From NCBI GenBank assembly GCA_002299465.1, contig DBNX01000017.1, positions 1-44,110 of the forward strand: 44,110 bases of DNA. Direction: 5' to 3'. Source of the DNA: Patescibacteria group bacterium UBA661 (GTDB taxonomy: Bacteria; Patescibacteriota; Minisyncoccia; Phycocordibacterales; UBA918). Every line of letters begins with the position of its first letter. Position 1 is the stretch's first letter. The notes below the pieces were generated by a model. It was given only the letters and a program-made list of their open reading frames with translations. It was not told the DNA's origin and made no database searches. The translations under genes were made by a program, and so were the position numbers. Below, piece by piece: positions 30,731 to 40,542 of the stretch.

Positions 30731-32497
30731 CTATTTCTCACCTCCCACTAGCCAGCTCAACTCATAGTCAGGTTGACGCAAGGTCTGCTGTGCTTGCTCT
30801 ACTAGTTTTAGTGCCGCCGCGATTTTTGTCTCGTCTCCTTCCAATTCCGCTTCCTGCATAGTTAGTTTGGCTACTGTCATTTTTCGTTTTGCCATTAGCA
30901 GACGCAAATGATTCAGAGCATTTAACACCTCAGATTCAAAGACAATTCTTGACCGTGTGATAGATTCCGCTTCTGCCCGAAAAATCACTTCGGCCTGAAC
31001 GACACTCGATAAATTAGCTTCCATCTCAGCTACCGAACAACCCATAATTTCTGCCACCGCTTCCCCGAGACGCTTGGCTGTTGTTTCTGGAAACAAAGAC
31101 CTGACACTGATTAAATAAGTCTGTAATTTATCAACCCGAGTTTTTGTTTCGGCTTCTGGCTGGGTGGTATCTGCTTTAATTACATTCGGACTTTTGATCA
31201 TCATCGCTTCGGCTTTGCTAGAAGTTTCCAATAGACGCTCCACTTCGTAGTGCACAGCGGCGGCTGTCGTACCGAGTGCCGCTGCGACTACTTGTTCAAA
31301 ATGTTCCTGATCAATTTTATTAGACAAAATAGCAATAAAAGGTAAGACTTCTTCGCGAGCACGCAATTTCAAAACTCGCGGCGCTAAATCAAGTGCCAAC
31401 AACTGCTCCAACAACCATTCAATTATATGCCCAGACGAACCGACAGCATTCTTAAATAATTTAGGATCTTCTCTAACTAAATCAGCAGGGTCTTTCATCT
31501 GTAGGCGCGCCACTTTCACATCCATACCGCGTCGCAACATAATGTCAGCTGCTCGTTTGGCAGCGGACACACCTGCCTTATCAGCATCGAGTGCGAGCAC
31601 CACTTTAGGCGAAAGCCGTTCCAATAACTGTACGTGAAATTGTGTCAAAGCCGTTCCCGATACCGCCACTGTGTTGCGGTATCCGGCTTGGTGACTCATC
31701 ACTACATCAAACTGCCCTTCTACCAAAAGCGAAAAATCCATCTGACGAATTCCGCTCTTGGCTCGATCGTAGCCATAAAGAAGTTCTGATTTTTTGTACA
31801 ATTCTGTCTCTGGGGAATTTACATACTTTGGCACATCTGGACCTTTATCCAATGTCCGACCCGAAAAAGCCACCACTCGCCCCCCTTGATCAAACAACGG
31901 AAACATAATCCGGTTGCGAAAAACATCATAGGGTTCTTTACCATCTTCAGCTGTCTTGGTCAGTCCCACCTGCGCTAATTCCGCCTCCGAAAAACCTTTA
32001 CTTAAGAGATATTCTCTAGTCGTACGCCAACCCGCTGTGGGTGGCCCGGGCGCATAGCCAATCCGCCAACTCGCAATGGTATCAGCCAACACCCCGCGCT
32101 CTTTTAGATAAGTCATTGCCATTTCGTTTTGTCGCAACTGATTTACATAAAACATCGTCACCGTCTCCAACAGCGCATACCATCGCTCCCGTTGGGTTTG
32201 CTTAGCAGCAGACACTGGCGTCAATTCGACTCTGGCCTTTTCTGCTAAAATCCTAAGGGCTTCCTTAAAATCCACCCCTTCCATCGTCTGAATAAAAGTA
32301 AACATATCTCCACCTTGGTTAGTAGAAAAACAGTAGTACATACCACGATCGGGTGAGACGTAAAAAGACGGAGTTTTTTCGTTGGTAAATGGTGATTTAC
32401 CTTTGAAATTTTTACCCGCCTTATGCAACTCAACGTAAGGCGAAACAACATCCAAAATACTTAGCCGGTCTTTAATTTGCTGTACAGCATCAGACAT
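30731..32497 (-). CDS. dnaG: DNA primase DnaG with degenerate zinc ribbon
   Basis: A 588-residue primase. The N-terminal domain keeps the DnaG framework (KSPFTNEKTPSFYVSP and YYCFSTNQGGDMFTF) but three of the four zinc ligands are changed: S35, T38 and T59 replace Cys/His/Cys, leaving only C56. The TOPRIM domain is intact (LLVEGQFDVVMSHQAG and VLALDADKAG). The C-terminal part (about 430-588) is helical, as for DnaB-binding domains. ATG 32497 is chosen: TATAAT is at 32508-32513, making the in-frame ATG at 32503 coincide with the expected transcription start. It is followed by rpoD, as in the classical macromolecular-synthesis cluster, without rpsU. Confidence 0.93.
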   Translation of the reverse strand: MSDAVQQIKDRLSILDVVSPYVELHKAGKNFKGKSPFTNEKTPSFYVSPDRGMYYCFSTNQGGDMFTFIQTMEGVDFKEALRILAEKARVELTPVSAAKQTQRERWYALLETVTMFYVNQLRQNEMAMTYLKERGVLADTIASWRIGYAPGPPTAGWRTTREYLLSKGFSEAELAQVGLTKTAEDGKEPYDVFRNRIMFPLFDQGGRVVAFSGRTLDKGPDVPKYVNSPETELYKKSELLYGYDRAKSGIRQMDFSLLVEGQFDVVMSHQAGYRNTVAVSGTALTQFHVQLLERLSPKVVLALDADKAGVSAAKRAADIMLRRGMDVKVARLQMKDPADLVREDPKLFKNAVGSSGHIIEWLLEQLLALDLAPRVLKLRAREEVLPFIAILSNKIDQEHFEQVVAAALGTTAAAVHYEVERLLETSSKAEAMMIKSPNVIKADTTQPEAETKTRVDKLQTYLISVRSLFPETTAKRLGEAVAEIMGCSVAEMEANLSSVVQAEVIFRAEAESITRSRIVFESEVLNALNHLRLLMAKRKMTVAKLTMQEAELEGDETKIAAALKLVEQAQQTLRQPDYELSWLVGGEK

Positions 32498-32507
32498 AAA
32501 CATGTGT

Positions 32508-32513
32508 ATTATA
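32508..32513 (-). promoter_or_regulatory. -10 box of dnaG
   Basis: TATAAT on the minus strand, ten bases before the ATG at 32497. Confidence 0.6.
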
Positions 32514-32542
32514 CGCGATGTTTAGCAAACGCACGATGTTAT

Positions 32543-32571
32543 TTGCTTTTTTTGTAAAAATGTGCTATAAT
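32543..32571 (+). promoter_or_regulatory. Plus-strand promoter-like sequence facing the rpoC terminator
   Basis: TTGCTT (32543-32548), 17-bp spacing, TGC-TATAAT (32563-32571). Transcription would begin near 32578 and read straight into the 61-nt hairpin and then antisense to rpoC. Confidence 0.45.
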
Positions 32572-32583
32572 TAAAAAATAGCC

Positions 32584-32644
32584 GTTGCCCATTCAAAAAA
32601 CAAAGCCACTCAGACTGAGTGGCTTTGTTTTTTGAATGGGCAAC
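32584..32644. terminator. Long hairpin terminator downstream of rpoC
   Basis: Perfect 30-bp arms (32584-32613 and 32615-32644) around a single A. The core CAAAGCCACTCAG is flanked by A6 and T6 runs, so both strands can terminate. It lies six bases after the rpoC stop on the minus strand. Confidence 0.85.
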
Positions 32645-32650
32645 TAGACT

Positions 32651-35600
32651 TTAGTCAGCTTGAATTTTCTTGATGAGGTTGAATTTCTCACTGCCAGCAA
32701 AACCAGTACCCGCGGGTATGAGTTTACCAATAATCACGTTCTCCATAAGACCAGTCAAATTATCGTGACTGCCTTTTACGGCAGCGTTAATCAAAACCCG
32801 AGTAGTGTTTTGGAATGAAGCGGCTGACAAGAAACTCTTGCGAGAAAGTGAAGTTTCTGTAATGCCGAGAATTAACCGATCGGCTTTGGCTAATTCTTTA
32901 CCTTCGGCTTTAAGTTTGGCATTCTCTTCGGCAATAATCCATTCCTCAATCACCTCCCCTACCGTAAAGCGACTCTCACCCGAGTGAGTAATCTTCATTC
33001 GAGACATCATCTGCTTCACAATCAACTCAATGTGTTTACGAGCAATCGTCACGCCCTGTAGCTCGTATATCTTGTTGACTTCCGAAATGATGTAGTCCTG
33101 TGTTACTTCTTGACCACCGTATTTGAATAACTCTGGCAAAGAAGCCGAGCCATCTGTCAGTAGCTTTCCAGTCTTCACCGTGTCGCCCTTTGCGACTGTC
33201 ACCACGCGCCGGTAGTGGACCTCGTACTCAATGTTATCTTTTTTCTTAGGCGCACCCTTAGCAGTCATATCCGGTGCCACCACAATTACTTTTTCTCGCC
33301 CTTCCGTTCGAATATCAACCACCTGCCCTTCACAGTGTGAAATGACAGCTGGTATTTTCGGTTCACGTTTCTCAAACACCTCCTCCACTCGCGGCAGACC
33401 AGAAGTCACGTCGCCGCCTACTGAAGCCGCTCCCCCAGCGTGTTTGGTATTCATCGTTAACTGTGTCCCTGGTTCACCAATGGCCTGAGCGGCAATGGTG
33501 CCGACTGCTTCACCGATATCCACTAACTTGTTGGTAGTTAAATCAATACCATAACAGTGCTGGCAAACTCCCCTTAGAGTCTTACAAGTCATCGGTGAAC
33601 GCACTACCACCGACTCACAGGTTGATTCTTCTATAGCAATCGCATCCCGACGCGAGATAAGATGTCCTTGAGCAAAAACAACGCGTCCCTTGCTGTCAAC
33701 AGCGTCTTCAACCAAAATTCTTCCCTTAATGGCTTTCGAAAAAGCAATCTCAATACCCGAAGCAGAAATCCGACCAATCCGAACTCCTTGTTTAGTCTTG
33801 CAATCCGCCTCCGTCACAATCGCATCCTGAGCAACCACAAAGAGACGACGGGTGAGGTATCCAGCCTTTGCTGTCTGCAAAGCCGTGTCCGCCAGACCCT
33901 TACGAGAACCGTGCGTGGTAATAAAGTACTCAATTGGAGACATTCCTTCCTTCATGGAAGATAGAATTGGAAACTCAACCGTTTCGCCTCGAGTATTAAC
34001 AATGAGGCCTTTCATTCCTGCCATTTGAGCAATCTGCCCGAGCGAACCACGCGCCCCAGACTTCCACATTTCGTAAGCTGAACCATTTTCATTAAGAGTC
34101 TCTGGAAGCACCTTCTCAATCTCTGTTTTTGCGCGGTGCCAAACCTCAACAATCATCCGCCGTCGTTCGTCTCGAGAAATCAAACCTTCGTCAAAAGCCT
34201 CAACGATGCCCTGTTCTTCAGCTCGAGCTTTCTCTATGATTTTTGTCTTTTCCTTGGGCACACTCACTTCATCAATACCCCAAGTTGTACCAGAAACCGT
34301 AGCGTACTTCAGACCAAGTTTTTTCAATCGATCAACAATCGGTGGTACGGCTTCTGGGCCACGTGAATCAATAATGTCTATGATTACTGAAAACAACGTC
34401 TTCTGCACAATAACATCGTTAATGAAGTCGTGATCAGATGGTAGGACACTATTAAAGATGAGCCTCCCGACCGAAGTCGCAAAGAGCTTTCCTTCAAACT
34501 GTTTGTATTTTGGTGTATCGGTTGCCAACACTTGAATTTTGGCGCGAAAATCAATTACACCATGATCAAAGGCGTTAATCGCATCGTTCGGTGAGGCAAA
34601 ATATTTTCCTTCGCCTTTAGCACCCGGAATGATTTTTGTCATCCAATACGAACCGAGTGCCATATCAAGGAGTTTTTCTGACACCACCGGTTCGGATGAA
34701 CCGGGCTTCAGAATGTTCTTATTAGCTGAGATGATTTCTCGCGCTTCCAGTTGCGCTTCGTCTGACAGGGGTACGTGAACGGCCATTTGGTCACCGTCAA
34801 AGTCAGCGTTAAAAGCTCGACAAACTAGGGGGTGGACTTGGATAGCATTACCCTCAATCAGTACCGGTCGAAAGGCTTGAATACCCTGTCGGTGCAGAGT
34901 CGGGGCTCGGTTCAAAAGCACGTGTCGATGCCTAATCACATCTTCCAGTATCGCCCACACTTCCGGCACGCCGTCTTCAATCAGTCGCCCCGCGCCTCGA
35001 ATGTTATAAGCTAATTCTTGTTTGAGTAACTCAGCAATCACAAAGGGGCGGAAAAGTTCGAGTGCCATATGCTTAGGCAAACCACACTGATCAAGTGCTA
35101 ATTCCGGACCAATAACAATCACCGAACGACCAGAGTAGTCAACACGCTTACCCAAAAGATTTTGACGGAAATATCCCTGCTTACTTTTTAGATAATCCGA
35201 CAGAGACTTCAGTGGGCGTCTTTGCGCCTGACTCATGGCTGAGTAAGCTCCGCCGCCATGTCGAATTGAGTTGTCAATCAAGGCATCTACCGCTTCTTGC
35301 AAAATGCGTTTTTCGTTACGCAAAATCACATCTGGCGCCTGAATATCCATCAGCTTCTTGAGACGATTGTTACGATTGATAACTCGTCGGTACAAGTCAT
35401 TTAGGTCTGAGGAAGCGTGTCGACCTCCTTCCAAAGCCACCATCGGTCTAATCGCTGGCGGTATGACAGGAATCCGGGTGAGGAACATCCATTCTGGTCG
35501 CACTCCCGCATTATTCATTCCCCTGATTAAGGTCATTCTCTTATCAATTTTTGCCCGCTCCAAAGCTCCGGCTGTCGTTCGTTCTTTTTCGAGTTGAGTC

Positions 35601-36313
35601 AAAAGTGTGTCGAAATTTACAGACTTAAATAAGTCATAAATAGCCTCCGCCCCAATTCGCGCCTCAAACAAAGTACTATACTTGATTGAATAACGGTGAA
35701 AACTCATTTCATCCAAGACTACTCCCGGATTGATGCTGTTAATTTCTCGCTTAGTTTCATCCGCTCTGGTCTGCAGGGCTTGCTGGGCATCTTCGTTTTG
35801 GAGTGATTTGAGCTTTGCCTTAAACTCCGTATCAAGCTCACGCAACAAACGCGCTTTATGTTCCTCGCTCACTTTTGTGACGATGTAACCGGCAAAATAA
35901 ATTACTTTCTCGATTTGAGCAGCTGAGATATCGAGAATCATCGCAATGCGACTCGGTACACCGCGCAAGAACCAAATATGCGAGACGGGGATACAAAGAT
36001 CAATGTGACCCATTCGCTCCCGCCGTACGATAGCCCGCGTGATTTCCACTCCGCATTTTTCACAAACTATTCCCTTGTAGCGAATACCGCGGTATTTTTT
36101 ACAAGCACACTCATAATCCTCAACTGGACCAAAAATTCGTTCATCAAACAGACCATGTTTTTCTGGTCGTTGCGTTCGGTAGTTGATTGTTTCTGGCTTG
36201 GTAACCTCACCGTGCGACCACTCGAGAATAGTATCCGGCGACGCTAGACGAAGGCTAATTCCAGTATACTCGACTGGTGTAGTCTGTTTGTTGAATGATG
36301 ACATTGTTGACAT
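32651..36313 (-). CDS. rpoC: RNA polymerase beta' subunit
   Basis: A 1220-residue catalytic subunit. The N-terminal zinc site uses C69, C71, C84 and C87 (ECACKKYRG..CEKCG). The active-site Mg loop NADFDGDQM is intact, and a second zinc site is seen as C-x6-C-x2-C in TCKTLRGVCQHC. The trigger-loop region (MKGLIVNTRGETVEFPI... ARGSLGQIAQMAGMKGL) is normal. No large lineage insertion such as in gammaproteobacteria is present. It starts 20 bases after rpoB. The in-frame ATG at 36304 (three codons later) is an alternative. Confidence 0.98.
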   Translation of the reverse strand: MSTMSSFNKQTTPVEYTGISLRLASPDTILEWSHGEVTKPETINYRTQRPEKHGLFDERIFGPVEDYECACKKYRGIRYKGIVCEKCGVEITRAIVRRERMGHIDLCIPVSHIWFLRGVPSRIAMILDISAAQIEKVIYFAGYIVTKVSEEHKARLLRELDTEFKAKLKSLQNEDAQQALQTRADETKREINSINPGVVLDEMSFHRYSIKYSTLFEARIGAEAIYDLFKSVNFDTLLTQLEKERTTAGALERAKIDKRMTLIRGMNNAGVRPEWMFLTRIPVIPPAIRPMVALEGGRHASSDLNDLYRRVINRNNRLKKLMDIQAPDVILRNEKRILQEAVDALIDNSIRHGGGAYSAMSQAQRRPLKSLSDYLKSKQGYFRQNLLGKRVDYSGRSVIVIGPELALDQCGLPKHMALELFRPFVIAELLKQELAYNIRGAGRLIEDGVPEVWAILEDVIRHRHVLLNRAPTLHRQGIQAFRPVLIEGNAIQVHPLVCRAFNADFDGDQMAVHVPLSDEAQLEAREIISANKNILKPGSSEPVVSEKLLDMALGSYWMTKIIPGAKGEGKYFASPNDAINAFDHGVIDFRAKIQVLATDTPKYKQFEGKLFATSVGRLIFNSVLPSDHDFINDVIVQKTLFSVIIDIIDSRGPEAVPPIVDRLKKLGLKYATVSGTTWGIDEVSVPKEKTKIIEKARAEEQGIVEAFDEGLISRDERRRMIVEVWHRAKTEIEKVLPETLNENGSAYEMWKSGARGSLGQIAQMAGMKGLIVNTRGETVEFPILSSMKEGMSPIEYFITTHGSRKGLADTALQTAKAGYLTRRLFVVAQDAIVTEADCKTKQGVRIGRISASGIEIAFSKAIKGRILVEDAVDSKGRVVFAQGHLISRRDAIAIEESTCESVVVRSPMTCKTLRGVCQHCYGIDLTTNKLVDIGEAVGTIAAQAIGEPGTQLTMNTKHAGGAASVGGDVTSGLPRVEEVFEKREPKIPAVISHCEGQVVDIRTEGREKVIVVAPDMTAKGAPKKKDNIEYEVHYRRVVTVAKGDTVKTGKLLTDGSASLPELFKYGGQEVTQDYIISEVNKIYELQGVTIARKHIELIVKQMMSRMKITHSGESRFTVGEVIEEWIIAEENAKLKAEGKELAKADRLILGITETSLSRKSFLSAASFQNTTRVLINAAVKGSHDNLTGLMENVIIGKLIPAGTGFAGSEKFNLIKKIQAD

Positions 36314-36333
36314 AGTGACTATTCTTAAATGAT

Positions 36334-39300
36334 TTATATTTCACGACGAGTACGCTCCAAACGTTCGGCACGTTCCAACTTAACATCCAAAGCCAAACCA
36401 CGCAGCTGATTAACGAGGACATTGAAAGCGGCTGGCGTGTGCGGATGACTAATCCGATCACCTCTAACAATCGCATCAAAAGTCGCCGACCGACCGACAA
36501 TATCGTCAGATTTTATGGTTAACATTTCACGCAAGGTGTAAGCGGCTCCATAACCCAAGAGAGCCCACACTTCCATTTCCCCAAAGCGCTGACCCCCCAC
36601 CTGAGCTTTTCCGCCTAGTGGTTGCTGGGTGATTAGTGAGTAGGGTCCAATCGAACGCATGTGAATTTTATCTTCCACCATGTGATGAAGTTTCAATATG
36701 TACATGTAACCAACTGCCGTCTTCTGAGCAAATGGCTCACCCGTAAGACCATCTCTAAGCTGAATCTTTCCATCTTCAGGTAGACCAGCAGCCTTGAGCT
36801 CGGCCTTAACATGTTCTTCGGTTGCACCTGCAAACGGCGGAACGATAGCTTGATATCCCAGGGTATTAGCTGCCATTCCTAAGTGAAGTTCCAAAATCTG
36901 ACCCAGGTTCATTCGAGATGGCACGCCGAGTGGTGTCAACAGAATATCAATCGGACGACCGTCTTCTGTGTAAGGCATATCTTCCTCTGGCAAAATTCTA
37001 GAAATTACTCCTTTGTTACCATGACGACCCGCCAACTTATCACCGACGGAAACATTACGAACCTGAGCAATCGTGACGTGGATACGCTTTATGACACCAC
37101 TATCAAGCTGGTCGCCATTTTCACGCGTAAACACTTTTACCCCAATCACTCGCCCGCGCTTTCCGGCCTCCAGTCTTAGTGAAGTATCTTTAACATCTTT
37201 TGCTTTTTCGCCAAAGATCGAGCGTAAGAGACGCTCTTCGGGCGTGAGCTGAGTCTCCCCTTTAGGAGTGACTTTACCGACTAGAATATCGCCTGGTCTA
37301 ACCTCAGCGCCGATTCTAATGATGCCATTCTCATCCAGATTGCGGAGTTTGAGCTCCGAGACGTTTGGAATGTCAGCGGAAGTGACTTCCGGACCAAGCT
37401 TAGTATCACGTACCGAGACCTCGAGTTCATCTAGGTGGATAGTTGAAAATTTACTTTGTTTAACTAGTCGTTCTGAAATAACAATCGCGTCTTCGTAGTT
37501 GGCGCCATTCCAGCTCATAAAAGCCACTAATGCATTTTGTCCAACCGCAATCTGTCCATTGTCAGTTGATGAGGTGTCCGCCAAGAGATCTCCGGTTTTT
37601 ACCTTATCCCCAACCGTTACCGCTGGGCGGTGATAGAAAGCTGAGAAGTCATTAGTCCTTTGGAAAGTAGTAAGTGGGTATTCGTGTTTCTTGCCGTCTT
37701 TGTTTTTTACCACAATCTTTTGCGCGTCACACTCCACAACTTCTCCGGCTTCAGACGCATGCACGACACGCCCCACATCACGCGCCACCATCCCCTCCAC
37801 TCCAGTGGCTACCAGCGGTGCCTCGGGTACCACACACGGGGTGGCTTGTTTTTGCATATTTGATCCCATGAGAGTACGGTTAGCGTCATCGTGATTCAAA
37901 AACGGAATCATCGAAGTAGCCACCGAGAAAGGTTGATTCGAGGCGATGTCAATATAGTCAACTTCCTTACGGGGAATGATGTGCGGTTCACCTTTTCTAC
38001 GCGCCTCTACATAATCAGATTTTATCTTCCCGTTTTGGTCTAAAGCGACAGCGGCATGAGCAATGTTAAATCTCTCTTCTTCGTGTGCGTTCATAAAGAC
38101 AATTTCATCAGTCACCACCCCGTTTTTTACCTTTGCGTAGGGCGTCTCGATAATACCAAAGCGATTAACCCGTGCGTACATCGACAAACGCAAGATAAGA
38201 CCAATGTTAGGACCTTCTGGAGTGTGAATCGGGCAAAGACGACCGTAGTGTGAAGTGTGAATGTCCCGCACCTCAAAGCCAGCACGTTCCCGCGTTAGCC
38301 CACCTGGTCCGAGTGCGGATAGTGTTCGTAAGTGCTCAATTTCCGCTAGAATGTTTTGTTGTTGTGAGAATTGCGAAAGCTGGTTGGTGCTAAAAAATTC
38401 CTTGATGGCGGCTTGTAGCGGACGCGGATTAATAATCTGCATCGGCAGTGAAGTCTCGGCCTCAATCGTTGACATACGGTCTTGGATGTTTCGCTTCATC
38501 CGAGTCATACCAACCCGCACTCGCTGTTGTAGCATCTCACCAAAATAACGAACTCGCCTAAAACCAAGATGATCAATATCATCTGGCAAGGCCTCGGGCT
38601 CGTGATTATTGGTAACAATCTGACCCAAAATCAACTGGAGGTCTTTGATTGAAATTACTCGCTCGTTAGTCGCCTTTTCATCAATCGGACGACCGAATCG
38701 TTCGTTAAAGTGGTGACGACCAATCTCAGAAAGGTCATAACGTTCGGGGGAGAAAATTGATTTAACAAATTCCCGTGCGTTCTCTACTGTCGCCAAATCA
38801 CCATCCCGCAGACGCCGATAGATTTCCACATAAGAATCATCGAGAGTCTTAGCCGGGTCTTTCGCAATCGTCGCCTTCATATATTCCTCACCGCGTGGAA
38901 TATCTTTAAGCAGAGCGATTAAATCTTTTTCCTTCTCAAGGCCAATTACGCGCAACAAAGAAGAAATCGGAAACTTCTTTTTTCGGTCAATTTTTACATA
39001 AATGACACCATCGGCCTCTGACTCAATCTCTACCCACGCGCCGCGGGCGGGAATAATTTTCGCCCCGAATAGCTGTCGCCCCTTCACTTCTTCCGACGTG
39101 AAAAAGATACCGTAAGAACGAGCCAACTGCGGCACAATCACGCGCTCCACTCCATTTATGATGAACGTTCCGTGTTCGGTCATAACTGGTAGATCAGTCA
39201 TAAAAATTTCCTGATCTTTTTCGCTTTCAAACGTCTTGTTTTTCAAGATAACCTGAGCGCGTAGTGGCGCTTCGTAAGTTATCTTGTTTTCTTTTGCATA

Positions 39301-39558
39301 TTCCGGAGTACATTTCGGTGCTCCTAATTCGTATTTTTTAAAACGTAGCTCAAACTTTTTTTCTGAATAATCGCTAATCGGTGAAAATTCTGTGAAAATT
39401 TCTTTGAGAGCGGTCTCCACAAACCAGCGAAACGATATTCGTTGCGGTTCAATTAAATCCGGCAAATCAATCCGCGGCGGTTGACTTACTTGGAAATATT
39501 TTTGTGTCATTTTACCGACTGACAACGCTTCCTCTGCTTTGTGTTTTGTTTTTGACAT
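36334..39558 (-). CDS. rpoB: RNA polymerase beta subunit
   Basis: A 1074-residue catalytic subunit, near the short end for bacteria. The rifampicin-pocket region reads [33 protein letters not shown]. Compared with the usual [25 protein letters not shown], the D-Q-x-N-P and H-K-R-R positions are changed (Q-Q-Q-N-I and E-H-L-R-T), which could influence rifamycin binding. The C-terminal signatures ([15 protein letters not shown], and [32 protein letters not shown]) are typical. The start at 39558 has AT-rich upstream sequence and no SD; the leader of about 195 nt contains a hairpin. Confidence 0.98.
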   Translation of the reverse strand: [1074 protein letters not shown]

Positions 39559-39612
39559 AAAAAATAAATCGTCTGTTAATTTTTTGAATTAAACACCGCA
39601 CTGACAAAACCC

Positions 39613-39648
39613 ACTAACAAAAACGCAATGACTTGCGTTTTTGTTAGT
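39613..39648 (-). repeat. Hairpin in the rpoB leader
   Basis: Perfect 16-bp arms ACTAACAAAAACGCAA (39613-39628 and 39633-39648) with a 4-nt loop. It lies between the rpoB promoter and start codon, and the right arm on the minus strand carries GTTTTTG; an attenuator is possible. Confidence 0.6.
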
Positions 39649-39759
39649 TAAAGTTGTGTCGTTTTGCTAATATCGGCATCACAAATCGCGTGATTATTCC
39701 GCTACTCCAAAAAATCTCCCACCCAAAACACAATCGAGACCTTGTGTGTACGTGGCGGG

Positions 39760-39768
39760 ATTATAGCA
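39760..39768 (-). promoter_or_regulatory. Extended -10 box of rpoBC
   Basis: TGC-TATAAT on the minus strand. The leader to the ATG at 39558 would be about 195 nt, the longest in the window. Confidence 0.7.
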
Positions 39769-39773
39769 GAGTC

Positions 39774-39798
39774 AAAAAAAACCGCAAGTCACCTGCCG
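39774..39798 (-). terminator. Terminator of trmD
   Basis: On the minus strand, a short GCAGG/CTTGC stem (one G-U pair, TGA loop) is followed by GG and eight T residues. It sits directly before the rpoB promoter. Confidence 0.55.
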
Positions 39799-39816
39799 TT
39801 AACAAACACCAAGCTC

Positions 39817-40527
39817 TCACTTTTCAATAATCTTACCGGTCGCTTTTGATAACTTTTGCTGCTTAGCACGCCAAGCTTCAATCGCCGCGTGGTTGCCACC
39901 AACCAAAACTTCTGGCACCCGGTACTGCTTTCGTTTATAAACTAGTAGTTCCGGTCTAGTGTACATCTCTCCAGCCGCCGTTCTTTCTTCTTCAAGCGAC
40001 TCTAAAGTACCCAAAACGCCAGGGATGTTGCGAGCCACCGCATCAATAATCGTGAGCGCCGGCAATTCCCCACCCGTTAGCACATAATCACCCACCGACA
40101 CCGCTTCGGCTTGCAAAATATCCTTTACTCGAGAGTCAATACCCTCATACCGCCCAGCCATCAGAACAATGTCAGTATAATTCAGAGCGAGCTCTTTTGC
40201 GTAAGTCTGGTTAAACAAAGTGCCCCGGGGTGACATTAGTAAAATCTTTACTTTTTTAGGATTTTTTCTACCCACGGCTTTAGCTACGGCCTTAAGGATT
40301 GGTAGTGGTTGTAGCACCATACCCGGACCGCCGCCGTAGGGCCGATCGTCTACTCTGTTATGTTTATCAGTGGTGTAGTCTCGCGGATTATAATATGACA
40401 CCGCTAATTTTTTACCACGCACCTTGGCTCCCTTGCCCTTATCGGTTTTTTGAGCACGACCTAAAATACTAGTGTCTGTGTAAACCCTGCACACCTCTGG
40501 AAATAATGTGATGACATGAAAACGCAT
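39817..40527 (-). CDS. trmD: tRNA (guanine-N1)-methyltransferase
   Basis: A 236-residue SPOUT-class enzyme making m1G37 in tRNAs. RVDDRPYGGGPGMVLQ, the knotted SAM site LMAGRYEGIDSRV and VGDYVLTGGELPALTIIDAVAR are intact. The C-terminal domain (VLVGGNHAAIEAWRAKQ) is complete. The start at 40527 lies six bases behind TGC-TAGGAT (40534-40542), so it has its own leaderless transcript, separate from khpA-rpsP by a terminator. The rimM gene, normally next to trmD, is absent here. Confidence 0.97.
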   Translation of the reverse strand: MRFHVITLFPEVCRVYTDTSILGRAQKTDKGKGAKVRGKKLAVSYYNPRDYTTDKHNRVDDRPYGGGPGMVLQPLPILKAVAKAVGRKNPKKVKILLMSPRGTLFNQTYAKELALNYTDIVLMAGRYEGIDSRVKDILQAEAVSVGDYVLTGGELPALTIIDAVARNIPGVLGTLESLEEERTAAGEMYTRPELLVYKRKQYRVPEVLVGGNHAAIEAWRAKQQKLSKATGKIIEK

Positions 40528-40533
40528 CTGAAA

Positions 40534-40542
40534 ATCCTAGCA
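40534..40542 (-). promoter_or_regulatory. Extended -10 box of trmD
   Basis: TGC-TAGGAT on the minus strand, six bases before the ATG at 40527. Confidence 0.6.
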
